A stretch of 64,000 nucleotides of DNA from Pedobacter sp. ok626 (GCF_900100435.1 NZ_FNEX01000016.1:62001-126000); one strand, 5' to 3'. Positions 7,008 to 14,733 are shown, numbered from the stretch's first letter. Notes: a model not told the origin generated them from the sequence alone. Program-made: numbers and translations.

Positions 7008-8303
7008 TTAATCCTCTTTAGCCCAATTAAATCTGTCGGCCGGAGAGTATTTCCATGGAGCTCCATTGTTTTCAATGTTACCCAACATGGTACTGATACT
7101 TGTAGGAGATTGTGATTCTTCCATTACCGCGTACCTTCTCAGGTCGGTAATGATTGCTAAAGGATCTATGTTGATTGGACAGGCCTGTGTGCAGGCGTTG
7201 CAACTGGTACAAGCCCATATCTCTTCTCTGGTAATGTAGTCGTCAATTAAAGATTTACCGTCGTCAAATCCTTTACCTGCTTTATCCAGACTTCTGCCTA
7301 CTTCTTCCATTCTGTCGCGGGTATCCATCATGATTTTACGCGGCGACAATAGTTTTCCGGTAATGTTGGCCGGACAAACAGAGGTACACCTTCCGCACTC
7401 TGTGCAGGTATAGGCATTCATTAGATTAACCCAGGTTAAGTCGTTTACATCTTTAGCTCCGAAACGACCAGGTGCAGCTTCTGGTGGTGTAAATGAAGGA
7501 TCAAGCATCGCTTTAACCTCATTGGTTACACTTTGCATATTCGTAAACTCACCTTTAGGTTCCAGGTTGGAGAAGTAAGTGTTCGGAAACGCGAATATGA
7601 TGTGGAAGTGCTTAGAGTAGGGCAGGTAGTTTAAGAAAGCAAATATGCCTATGATATGGAACCACCAACAGCCTCTTTCTATCGCAATAAGACCAGCTTC
7701 TGTATTTGGTAAAAGATCTTGTAAGAATTGGCTAATTGGAAAAGCTCCGGCAAGGGTGTAATGACCAACACCCATAGTCTGTAATTTGGAGTCTGCTGCG
7801 TTTAAAAGCAAAAAGGCCGTCATCAATAGGATCTCAGTAATCAAGATATAATTGGCATCTGATCTTGGCCAGCGTTTCATTTCAACCCCACTAAATCTTT
7901 TCAGTTTGAGGATGTTTCTCCTGATTAGGAAGATGGCACAGGCCAACCATACGCCCAGGGCAAGGAATTCGAATGAGCCTATCAAGACATCATATAAAAT
8001 ACCTAAGCCTCCGAATACACGGTGAGTACCGAAGATTCCGTCGATCATGATCTCCAATACTTCAATATTGATGATCACGAAGCCTGCATACACAATGAGG
8101 TGTAGGACGGCTGGAATCGGTCTGAAGAACATTTTCGTTTGTCCGAATGCAACTTTGAGCATGGTCATCAGCCTTTTTTGAGGTTGGTCTGACCGGTCTA
8201 CAGCTCTTCCGAAGCGAATATTACGGATTACTTTCTTTACGTTATAGCTAAATAGAGCTATTGCGGCTAGCGTGATGGCTATGAATAGGATTTGTGACAC
8301 CAT
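7008..8303 (-). CDS. Membrane-bound 4Fe-4S ferredoxin-type oxidoreductase subunit
   Basis: The 431-residue protein has an N-terminal membrane portion of about five or six helices, roughly residues 1-235 (ILFIAITLAAIALFSY, AVLHLIVYAGFVIINIEVL, FLALGVWLACAIFLI, ILITEILLMTAFLLL, GCWWFHIIGIFAFLNYL). A soluble region follows with two ferredoxin motifs, CTECGRCTSVCPANI and CTSCNACTQACPINI. Each motif supplies cysteines for a 4Fe-4S cluster. This architecture resembles the membrane subunit of heterodisulfide-reductase-like or ETF-linked quinone oxidoreductases. With the CCG-domain gene 54 bases downstream it probably forms one complex at the inner membrane. The start at 8303 is an ATG followed directly by the first membrane helix. 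Confidence 0.85.
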   Translation of the reverse strand: MVSQILFIAITLAAIALFSYNVKKVIRNIRFGRAVDRSDQPQKRLMTMLKVAFGQTKMFFRPIPAVLHLIVYAGFVIINIEVLEIMIDGIFGTHRVFGGLGILYDVLIGSFEFLALGVWLACAIFLIRRNILKLKRFSGVEMKRWPRSDANYILITEILLMTAFLLLNAADSKLQTMGVGHYTLAGAFPISQFLQDLLPNTEAGLIAIERGCWWFHIIGIFAFLNYLPYSKHFHIIFAFPNTYFSNLEPKGEFTNMQSVTNEVKAMLDPSFTPPEAAPGRFGAKDVNDLTWVNLMNAYTCTECGRCTSVCPANITGKLLSPRKIMMDTRDRMEEVGRSLDKAGKGFDDGKSLIDDYITREEIWACTSCNACTQACPINIDPLAIITDLRRYAVMEESQSPTSISTMLGNIENNGAPWKYSPADRFNWAKED

Positions 8304-8425
8304 TTGAAATATCTCTTATCGTAAGGCGAAGTTAAAGTATTTCATTTAAAACCGATTATTATGCATGCATAAAATTGAAAATTTAGAGTGGATTTAAATA
8401 AAATCACATTATTTTCAAAAAAGAT

Positions 8426-8455
8426 TTTGCTTTTCAAAAAAAGACACTACATTTG
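8426..8455 (+). promoter_or_regulatory. Promoter of the first tRNA-Phe gene
   Basis: TTTG at 8426-8429 and TACATTTG at 8448-8455 are separated by 18 bases, matching the Bacteroidetes consensus. The -7 box and downstream leader are repeated in front of the second tRNA gene (TACATTTG at 8727-8734), but the -33 element is not obvious there. Confidence 0.65.
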
Positions 8456-8504
8456 CACTCCCAACCGAGGGGGACATGATTACGAAATCATGTTTAAATA
8501 AGAT

Positions 8505-8577
8505 GGTACGGTAGCTCAGTCGGTAGAGCAATGGACTGAAAATCCATGTGTCGCCGGTTCGATCCCGGCCCATACCA
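8505..8577 (+). tRNA. tRNA-Phe (GAA)
   Basis: The 73-base sequence folds as a cloverleaf. The D arm is TAGCTCAGTCGGTAGAGCA, the anticodon arm ATGGACTGAAAATCCAT carries GAA in its loop, and the T arm is GCCGGTTCGATCCCGGC. The acceptor arms are GGTACGG and CCATACC with discriminator A, and CCA is not encoded. The acceptor stem has a C-A mismatch at pair 5-68, present in both copies. A promoter lies upstream and a terminator starts five bases after the discriminator, so this is a monocistronic tRNA unit. Confidence 0.93.
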
Positions 8578-8581
8578 CTGC

Positions 8582-8612
8582 AAAAAGCTTCAGAGAAATC
8601 TGGAGCTTTTTT
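8582..8612 (+). terminator. Intrinsic terminator of the first tRNA-Phe
   Basis: AAAAGCTTCAGA and TCTGGAGCTTTT pair (one G-T) around a GAAA loop and lead into a T tract. The same hairpin occurs at 8861 and 12580. Confidence 0.88.
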
Positions 8613-8783
8613 GTTTTACAGTGATTTTTTGGCATTGAAGTGTAGTGTTTAAAAAATTAATTATGTGAAAGAGAGCGATTAAAGATTATTTCAGCGTTTA
8701 GGATATGGTAGTAACAGAAAAGATATTACATTTGCAATCCCAACCGAGGGGAACATGATTACGAAATTATGTTTAAATAAGAT

Positions 8784-8856
8784 GGTACGGTAGCTCAGTC
8801 GGTAGAGCAATGGACTGAAAATCCATGTGTCGCCGGTTCGATCCCGGCCCATACCA
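8784..8856 (+). tRNA. tRNA-Phe (GAA), second copy
   Basis: The sequence is identical to the tRNA at 8505-8577, including the GAA anticodon and the C-A mismatch in the acceptor stem. It has its own TACATTTG box at 8727-8734 and its own terminator. Two identical tRNA-Phe genes in tandem, 206 bases apart, most likely arose by local duplication. An ORF on the opposite strand across this gene is a known kind of false prediction and is not real. Confidence 0.93.
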
Positions 8857-8860
8857 CTGC

Positions 8861-8891
8861 AAAAAGCTTCAGAGAAATCTGGAGCTTTTTT
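8861..8891 (+). terminator. Intrinsic terminator of the second tRNA-Phe; intron insertion target
   Basis: Same hairpin as at 8582-8612. The intron-like sequence starts four bases after the T tract begins to break up. Class C group II introns are known to insert just 3' of such terminator hairpins. Confidence 0.85.
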
Positions 8892-8894
8892 GTT

Positions 8895-9528
8895 GTGGTG
8901 CCAGGCATGGCAATCGACTATAGGGTGCGAATCCCGAACATGTTGCGACACAAACAGAAGTCGCAATACTGCGAGGACACTATTACGTAGATACAGGGGC
9001 TACATCCATAGAAAGTAGATTGTCTTACCCTGGGAGATCTGAATGCAATCTGTCAAATACATGCGCGAATGTAGGCGAGGAAACATTTTCCGGAGAGGGA
9101 TTATGGGATATTCAGAGGTCAGCCGAAGTCATAGTACCGCAGAGCGGGAAGGACTGAATGTTAGGATGGCAAAGGAAACATAAAGTTTATGCAACCAATG
9201 TGCACAATGCCTGGGAAAGAGTTTTTTTTAGTAGTATGCTTGAAGAAATATTAGACATCCGAAATGTACAGAGAGCCTTTAGGCAGGTTACTGCCAATAA
9301 GGGTGCCGGAGGTACTGATGGTATGCAGACCGATGAACTTCCTGACTACCTGAATGCAAACTGGCAAACATTAAGATCTGATATCTTGGAAGGTAATTAT
9401 CGTCCACATGCTGTTAGGAAGGTAGAAATATCCAAAAGTGATGGAGGGAGAAGGATGTTGGGTATCCCACTGTCATTGACCGATTAATTCAGCAATCCAT
9501 CTCACAATGGCTCAGTCCATTCTTTAAC
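8895..9528 (+). mobile_element. 5' part of a class C-like group II intron, truncated
   Basis: The stretch from 8895 resembles the Oceanobacillus iheyensis class C intron RNA as I remember it. Shared elements in order are GTG-GTGCCAGGCATGG, CTATAGGGTGCGAATCCCG, CTTACCCTGGGAGATCTG, and CAGCCGAAGTCATAGTACC followed by GGGAAGGAC. A reverse transcriptase frame then begins, as expected for an ORF in domain IV. The element stops inside that frame near 9528, and no domain V hairpin (GAGC-type stem with an AGC triad) can be found between there and 12575. It cannot self-splice. Its position immediately 3' of a tRNA terminator fits the known target choice of class C introns. Confidence 0.8.
9158..9528 (+). 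pseudogene. Group II intron reverse transcriptase/maturase, N-terminal fragment with frameshift
   Basis: The frame encodes MLEEILDIRNVQRAFRQV, NKGAGGTDGMQTDELPDYL and EISKSDGGRRMLGIP, the conserved start of intron-encoded reverse transcriptases. After GIP the reading frame is lost at a CCC run near 9466-9468. One base further along, the expected continuation TVIDRLIQQSISQWLSPFF is readable. A one-base deletion therefore broke the gene. Homology then ends near 9528, before the YADD catalytic motif and maturase domain. An intact enzyme is about 450 residues, so roughly three quarters are missing. It is inactive. Confidence 0.85.
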
Positions 9529-9530
9529 TG

Positions 9531-9767
9531 TCGGTCTATGTACCTTCTGATCAACTGTTGGTTGATCTGTCCGTTAATTCAGGTAAAGCCGAACAGGCGG
9601 ATCTAAGTATTTACAACCTTAACGGTACAGCACTATTAAAAACAAAAGTCATGTTGGAGAAGGGGAGTGACAAGTTTACTCTACTTGTAAGTACTATAAA
9701 ACCGGGAATTCATATTGCCATATTGACTACTAATTCTAATGCAACTAGGTTAAAATCCATTAGATAA
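9531..9767 (+). pseudogene. C-terminal remnant of a secreted protein with a type IX sorting-like domain
   Basis: In frame from about 9531 the sequence reads SVYVPSDQLLVDLSVNSGK, then ADLSIYNLNGTALLKTKV, KPGIHIAILTTNS and a final TRLKSIR before the stop at 9767. The order (short strand, D/N-L-N-G turn, G-hydrophobic-hydrophobic strand, basic tail) is that of a type IX secretion C-terminal sorting domain. There is no start codon or upstream passenger; the frame emerges from the truncated intron. It is therefore the 3' end of a gene whose body has been deleted. Residual expression is unlikely. Confidence 0.6.
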
Positions 9768-9911
9768 AATTATTTTGACCCAGCTTCACCCTTTTACTTT
9801 TAAAATTACCCTCTGTATCATAAAATGATCATAGTGTTGGGCCACCTTTTGCGATGACCAATTTTGCCGCACAAACAGGTGAAAATAAAATGAAGGCAAT
9901 GCCATATGTTT

Positions 9912-10031
9912 ATGAAGACAATACTAGCCATGGCTTTATTAGCTACCTCTTTTATCAGTTATCATGAACTTGCTGAAGGAGGGGAGCTTGTATTTACCAT
10001 GACCAATAAACCAAAACTCGATGAAAAATAA
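9912..10031 (+). pseudogene. Short ORF: signal-peptide-like start joined to a glycosidase-like tail
   Basis: A 39-codon frame reads MKTILAMALLATSFIS, which looks like a signal peptide, and then YHELAEGGELVFTMTNKPK to the stop. The second part resembles the extreme C-terminus of GH92 alpha-mannosidases, where an element like HDEL-GG-L-F-M-P closes the last beta strand. I recall this pattern only loosely, so the family call is tentative. The juxtaposition of a start-like and an end-like segment suggests an internal deletion of a once large gene. It could alternatively be a chance small ORF. It ends 11 bases before the tailspike gene. Confidence 0.35.
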
Positions 10032-10042
10032 TATACAACATT

Positions 10043-12550
10043 ATGAGCAATTTAGAGACACCATCCGTATTAGAATTCCCAAATTTAGCATCATTTCCAG
10101 TTAGTGGAGAAAGTGACAAAATATATATTGCTGCTGATACAAATTTAACCTATCGCTGGGCTACTTCAAATTACACGCTTTTAAATCCGGGTATCACTTT
10201 AGGGGAAACTCCAAGCACAGCTTATCGGGGTGACAGGGGCAAAACAGCTTATGACCATAGCCAAATAGTCGGAAATCCTCATGGAACAACTAAAGCTGAT
10301 GTGGGATTGTCCAATGTTGACAATACATCCGATTTGAATAAACCAGTAAGTACGGCTCAAGAGAGTGCTTTAAATTCTTATAAGGAATCCGCAAAGGCAA
10401 ATCAAGTGGGGTACTATACTGTGATGATACAGTCGCCTAATATTTATGACTTTGAAACTGCACGGTTGGTTAATGGCTTTTTGTCAAATTCTTCAGGAGC
10501 GGTGTCAACTTCAAGTCCTAACACTTATCATCCATCCCCATTTATCCCTTGGGATGCCAATTCAATGGTGTCAGTCGGACTTCAGGGAGCAGTACCAACA
10601 GAAGGGTGTTATTCAGTTTTACAGTATGATGCTGCATTTGCGCCCATAACGGCTAGCTGGTCTGGAACTGCTGCTAATCTTAAAACCTTCACCAAATATG
10701 CTGGTGCTGTTTATTTTAGGGCAACATTGAGGGAAGGCAGACAAGATCAATTAAACTATGGCAGTGCCGTGTTGCCATATAATGCATACTTTCCTACAAT
10801 AAACAACAAAATAGGAACAAAAGATGGCTTAGGAAATGAGGTCACATTTAATCCTAATATTAATAGTGCTGCTTTTGAAGCTTTTATGGCTAATTATTTG
10901 AATGTCGCGTACCTTAATAAGTCAATCTTACAGAATGCCGATGTTTGGTCTGAGTATACCTTTATAAAGGTGAAAAAAGATGGCACTGGTGATTTTACAA
11001 ACTTAATGACAGCATTGGCTTCTATTACAACAGCTTCTGCTTCAAATAGATTCATTGTTCAGTTATACGATGATATTTATGGTTATCAGAAGACCGATTT
11101 TGTCTTGCCATCTGGTTTGTCTTTTTATGTATTAGCGCATGTTCGTTCCTTCATAAAATTGATGGGCATGAATGGAGTTAGAACAATTTACGGCGAATTA
11201 CCAGCCAATTTGTTATTGGCTGATTATGAAAATACGGAAACTGTGCACCTGGATGGATTTGGAGAATTAGAAAATATTAGGGTTGTAGCGAAAAACATAA
11301 GATACGCACTTCATTATGAGCGGTCAAACGGAATAATAAATCAAAATGCGATATTCAAGGCTAGTAGATGGGAAGCAATACATTTAGGCAGTGAGGAAGT
11401 ACCTTTAGCACAAAGATGGACGGCTACAGATGCGGTAGGAACAGGTATTACCACAGGAGTTCAATATGATTTTGATGGAGTTAGGATTATTGGGGCCAGG
11501 TATGGGTTGCGCATACATTCAAATACGCTTGATCAGATGCCGAATAAATTTGTATTAAAGAATAGCACGTTCGCTTCTATGCTTTCTGATGGCGTTGCAA
11601 TCAATATTGACAATAGTCCAACTTCAAGGGAGAGCCGCTTTGTTGAGCTGAATAATTGTGCTATCGAAGGGAAATTCTATGTCAACATTTTAGCAAGTTC
11701 CGGAATGTCTGGTGTGAATAAAATTGTGCCCTCTATCAAAATTAATGGAGGTGGGAATGCACCTTTTTTCTTTCAAAATGATCAAACATTCGGACAAGTA
11801 TTGAGGATAACTTCTAATACAACCGGCTCAACGTCGATAGTTAAACTGGTAACAGATGATGCTGGATTATTAGGTAACCTTACTATTGGGAAGGGCTCAT
11901 TAGGTTTGAAATGTTTTCTATACGGAGATAATGAATTAATACAATCAGGTATTGCCAATAGAAAAAATATAATTGGGCACAGGTTGGGTAATTGTGTTAC
12001 CGCAAATAAGAATTTGGTGTTAAATATTGATGGTATCAATAGAACTGTTGTATTTAATCTGAATTATTCTGACGGCAATTACGCTGTAGCACCGCTTATT
12101 GATGCCAATACTATACTAAATTCAATAAATTCTCAGTTGGCCGGTTACGCAGTTGCTGATTATTTTAGTGTAAACCTTGAATATTATCATGAATGCACTG
12201 ACGTATTGTTTTACAAGGGGAATATTTCTCCAATATCTTTTATACCAAAAAGTAGCTTTGTGAAATTTGTTGGCTATAATCAATGTAGACTCGCTACAAT
12301 TGGCGAAATACCAGATGGTATGGCAATTGACGATTTACCAGTTTTAAGTACAATTCAAACTTTAGGTCGGGTGATCAAGAATTGCAAGGTAATAGGTACC
12401 GGGAGGTTTGCCCCACTCTTCAATGGTTCATTTTCTTTTGCTGTAGGTGATTGTTTCAAATTGGATGCTTCAGGCAGATTGGAAAAAGACACTGCAGTGA
12501 AAGATAGTTTTGCTATCGCGTTATCTTCTTCGTTAATATACATAAAATAG
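10043..12550 (+). CDS. Phage-type tail fibre/tailspike protein with beta-helix domain
   Basis: The 835-residue protein has no signal peptide or membrane segment. The first 120 residues contain GETPSTAYRGDRGKTAYDHS and GNPHGTTKADVGLSNVDNTS, linker repeats widespread in phage tail fibres. From about residue 305 a pectinesterase-like right-handed beta-helix begins (FIKVKKDGTGDFTNLMTAL), with later coils such as GVRIIGARYGLRIHS and KFVLKNSTFASMLSDGVAIN. The C-terminus (CFKLDASGRLEKDTAVKDS) resembles receptor-binding or trimerisation ends. No capsid, baseplate, integrase or lysis gene is nearby, so it is an orphan. It may be a prophage relic or part of another contractile or surface system. The frame is open and long, so decay is not evident. 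Confidence 0.75.
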   Translation: MSNLETPSVLEFPNLASFPVSGESDKIYIAADTNLTYRWATSNYTLLNPGITLGETPSTAYRGDRGKTAYDHSQIVGNPHGTTKADVGLSNVDNTSDLNKPVSTAQESALNSYKESAKANQVGYYTVMIQSPNIYDFETARLVNGFLSNSSGAVSTSSPNTYHPSPFIPWDANSMVSVGLQGAVPTEGCYSVLQYDAAFAPITASWSGTAANLKTFTKYAGAVYFRATLREGRQDQLNYGSAVLPYNAYFPTINNKIGTKDGLGNEVTFNPNINSAAFEAFMANYLNVAYLNKSILQNADVWSEYTFIKVKKDGTGDFTNLMTALASITTASASNRFIVQLYDDIYGYQKTDFVLPSGLSFYVLAHVRSFIKLMGMNGVRTIYGELPANLLLADYENTETVHLDGFGELENIRVVAKNIRYALHYERSNGIINQNAIFKASRWEAIHLGSEEVPLAQRWTATDAVGTGITTGVQYDFDGVRIIGARYGLRIHSNTLDQMPNKFVLKNSTFASMLSDGVAINIDNSPTSRESRFVELNNCAIEGKFYVNILASSGMSGVNKIVPSIKINGGGNAPFFFQNDQTFGQVLRITSNTTGSTSIVKLVTDDAGLLGNLTIGKGSLGLKCFLYGDNELIQSGIANRKNIIGHRLGNCVTANKNLVLNIDGINRTVVFNLNYSDGNYAVAPLIDANTILNSINSQLAGYAVADYFSVNLEYYHECTDVLFYKGNISPISFIPKSSFVKFVGYNQCRLATIGEIPDGMAIDDLPVLSTIQTLGRVIKNCKVIGTGRFAPLFNGSFSFAVGDCFKLDASGRLEKDTAVKDSFAIALSSSLIYIK

Positions 12551-12574
12551 AGATAGTGCAAAAGTCAGAAATGA

Positions 12575-12612
12575 ACTGCAAAAGCTTCAGAGAAATCTGG
12601 AGCTTTTTTGTT
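12575..12612 (+). repeat. Third copy of the tRNA-Phe 3' end and terminator
   Basis: ACTGC followed by AAAAGCTTCAGAGAAATCTGG and AGCTTTTTTGTTTT repeats the sequence after both tRNAs, one A shorter than there. It includes the discriminator base A. It can work as a terminator for the tailspike gene and marks the right edge of the island. Confidence 0.85.
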
Positions 12613-12656
12613 TTAAAGAGATTTTCCGGGCTCTCAATCCACCGCTCTTTGCTCTT

Positions 12657-13277
12657 TTAGTGAATTGTTTGATGAATCATCTCGAAAAGGACATAAGCAC
12701 TCATCATTGTGATCGTCCCATTATGATTTTTAATCACATACTCTTTCACACGTTTTGAAGCCCTTGAAATGTGTGTATTAATTGTTGCATGTGAAATATC
12801 CAAAAGCTTACTCACCTCTTCGTAGGATTTTCCTTCAATCTTACATAGTTTAAAAACTGTTTGTTGCTGTGTAGGGAGTGTATTGATTGCTTCGTTGATG
12901 ACTTTCTGAACGGCTTCCGTTTGTGGCCCTTCCTCATTGAATTCGCTAAAATCAATTTCGTTAAGATTCAGTTCACGCTCTATCTTGATCTCGCGTGCCA
13001 GTTTGCGGAAATGATCACAAACGATATGTTCTCCAATTCGGTATAAATAGGCCTTGAATGATTGATTTGGATCTATTAACTCTCGTTTCTGCCAGATCTT
13101 CATAAAGAGATCCTGAAGTAGTTCCTCCGCAATAACATCAACTTGAACCATTTTTAACAGCTTCCTGTAAAGTTGAAGATGATACTTGTCGTAAAAGTAC
13201 CTGAACGCAATTTGACTTCCTGATTTTAGTTCAATCAGCAATAAGTCTTCATCCAGTTCAAGTTCCCTAATTTTCAA
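12657..13277 (-). CDS. ECF RNA polymerase sigma factor, FecI-like
   Basis: The 206-residue protein has region 2 at about residues 22-90 (FRYFYDKYHLQLYRKLL, AEELLQDLFMKIWQKRELI) and region 4 at about 125-185, with LPTQQQTVFKLCKIEGKSYEEVS and the recognition helix SHATINTHISRASKRVKEY. It directs core RNA polymerase to a small regulon when released by its anti-sigma factor. A FecR gene lies divergently 132 bases away, followed by an STN-containing SusC, so the three form a trans-envelope signalling set. The reading frame opens with TTG at 13277; no in-frame ATG is available before the conserved region. Confidence 0.9.
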   Translation of the reverse strand: MKIRELELDEDLLLIELKSGSQIAFRYFYDKYHLQLYRKLLKMVQVDVIAEELLQDLFMKIWQKRELIDPNQSFKAYLYRIGEHIVCDHFRKLAREIKIERELNLNEIDFSEFNEEGPQTEAVQKVINEAINTLPTQQQTVFKLCKIEGKSYEEVSKLLDISHATINTHISRASKRVKEYVIKNHNGTITMMSAYVLFEMIHQTIH

Positions 13278-13409
13278 GTGTGTTATGAGTTTCTGGTTTT
13301 TTTAGCGCAATATATGCAATAAGTGCAATGAATATAAATTTACTTTTTTTTCTCATTCTTGTCATTGATATTTTCAATTTGAACGTATAAGTGTTAAATA
13401 GAGAATCCT

Positions 13410-14576
13410 GTGGACAACAAATTATACTTAAAAAGTTTATATCCAAAGCTGATTAGTCGAGAGATTAGTGAGGAGGAATTGAAATGGTTGCTGGAATATT
13501 TTGAAACAAATAATCTGGATGACTTATATCAGATGATTAGGACCGAACTTGAGTTGCCTGACCAGATGGTGTTATCAGCCCCAGCAACCGCACCAGAAAT
13601 ACAAATGGGCTTAGACGTATACAAGCGTATATCTGCTGAAATCGCTAAAGAACAAATGGTAGAGCCCGCTATTAAAAAGCTATGGCCAAGACTTGCTGCG
13701 GCTATAGCAATTGCTATGGTACTTTTTGGGGGCGGTTTATTCTATTATTCAAGTCAGCAGCATATAGCGGAATATGGTAATGCTAGTGTGGCAGGGAGAA
13801 ATGGCGCTACACTTACCTTAGCTGATGGAAAGAAAATCCGATTGACTGACGCCGCCAATGGTGAGCTGGCTAAAGAAGCCGGGATTAGCATATCAAAGAC
13901 GGCAGACGGACAATTGGTCTATGAAGTTAAGGAGATAACAGGTAAAACAGATCAGGTAAACGTACTCTCTACTGCTAAAGGTGAAACCTATCAGGTGATT
14001 TTACCAGATGGATCGAAGGTATGGCTTAACGCAGCAACGACATTAAAATTTCCTGTAAGCTTTAGTGCGACTAAGGAAAGAAAGGTAGAGTTAATGGGGG
14101 AAGCTTATTTTGAAGTTGCCAAAGATCGACAACACCCTTTTATTGTAGGTAGTAAAGGGCAACGGGTAGAAGTGCTGGGTACGCACTTTAATATTAGTTG
14201 TTATGAGGATGAGGATGCCACTAAAACTACCTTACTTGAAGGAAGTGTGAGGACCAATGATACCTTGTTAAAACCGGGGCAGCAGTCCATTTTAAGAGGT
14301 GCTGAGCTAAAAGTTGTTCCTGTAGATATAGAATTGGCAATGGATTGGAAAAATGGCGACTTTATATTCAAAGGAGAAGATTTTAAAACAACGATGCGAA
14401 AAATTGCCCGTTGGTACGATGTGGATATTGTGTATGATGCTGATTTAAAAGAAAATATCGAACTGGGTGGATGGGTATCCAGACAAAGTAAACTGTCGGA
14501 AGTGCTGCGGAGAATAGAGCTGGCAGGTAATGTTCACTTTAAGGTAGATGGAAGGAGGGTACTGGTGACTAAATAA
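13410..14576 (+). CDS. FecR-family anti-sigma factor
   Basis: The 388-residue protein has a cytoplasmic sigma-binding part (residues 1-85), one membrane helix at about 94-112 (LAAAIAIAMVLFGGGLFYY) and a periplasmic FecR domain at about 185-285 (LSTAKGETYQVILPDGSKVW, FEVAKDRQHPFIVG, VLGTHFNISCY). A C-terminal DUF4974-like region (FKTTMRKIARWYDVDIVYD) completes it, as usual for Bacteroidetes. It senses the STN domain of the neighbouring SusC and controls the sigma factor encoded divergently. The start is GTG at 13410. SusC follows 157 bases downstream on the same strand. Confidence 0.92.
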   Translation: MDNKLYLKSLYPKLISREISEEELKWLLEYFETNNLDDLYQMIRTELELPDQMVLSAPATAPEIQMGLDVYKRISAEIAKEQMVEPAIKKLWPRLAAAIAIAMVLFGGGLFYYSSQQHIAEYGNASVAGRNGATLTLADGKKIRLTDAANGELAKEAGISISKTADGQLVYEVKEITGKTDQVNVLSTAKGETYQVILPDGSKVWLNAATTLKFPVSFSATKERKVELMGEAYFEVAKDRQHPFIVGSKGQRVEVLGTHFNISCYEDEDATKTTLLEGSVRTNDTLLKPGQQSILRGAELKVVPVDIELAMDWKNGDFIFKGEDFKTTMRKIARWYDVDIVYDADLKENIELGGWVSRQSKLSEVLRRIELAGNVHFKVDGRRVLVTK

Positions 14577-14607
14577 CTACCGATTATAGGATCAAACTTT
14601 AAAGATG

Positions 14608-14639
14608 AAGTCAGAAGTGCTCTGAAACACCCCTGACTT
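14608..14639 (+). terminator. Hairpin between fecR and susC, possible attenuator
   Basis: AGTCAG and CTGACT pair around an inner GTG/CAC and an eight-base loop. The T tract is weak (TTTAGTTTGG), so it may only reduce read-through or stabilise an mRNA end. Confidence 0.4.
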
Positions 14640-14733
14640 TAGTTTGGCTAAGATTAACAATAAATATCAACCGAATTCGCATGATGCCAGAGCTTCGAAC
14701 CTACAGGCATAATGCTAACCAAAACCTAAACAA

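Larger units (their letters stand above)
8448..8616 (+). repeat. Tandem tRNA-Phe transcription unit, copy 1
   Basis: This stretch holds a -7 box, a roughly 50-base leader, the tRNA and its terminator. It recurs almost unchanged at 8727-8895. The leader differs at a few positions only, while tRNA and terminator are identical, consistent with a recent duplication or gene conversion. Confidence 0.85.
8727..8895 (+). repeat. Tandem tRNA-Phe transcription unit, copy 2
   Basis: Near-identical direct repeat of 8448-8616. The similarity ends inside the T tract after the terminator, exactly where the group II intron sequence begins. Confidence 0.85.
8895..12574. other. Inserted or rearranged island between tRNA-terminator repeats
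   Basis: The segment lies between the second and third copies of the tRNA-Phe terminator (8856-8894 and 12575-12612). It contains the truncated intron, two gene remnants and the tailspike gene. No integrase or transposase frame is present. It looks like debris from successive insertion and deletion events rather than an intact element. Confidence 0.6.

Noticed and set aside
8691..8966. A 91-codon reverse-strand frame across tRNA-Phe copy 2 containing GMGRDRTGDTWIF
   Set aside because: This peptide type is a familiar artefact from translating the antisense strand of tRNA genes; the frame crosses a complete tRNA and terminator.
8895..12574. Complete prophage or integrative element
   Set aside because: Only one phage-type gene is present; there is no integrase, capsid, portal, terminase or lysis gene, so it is debris rather than an intact element.
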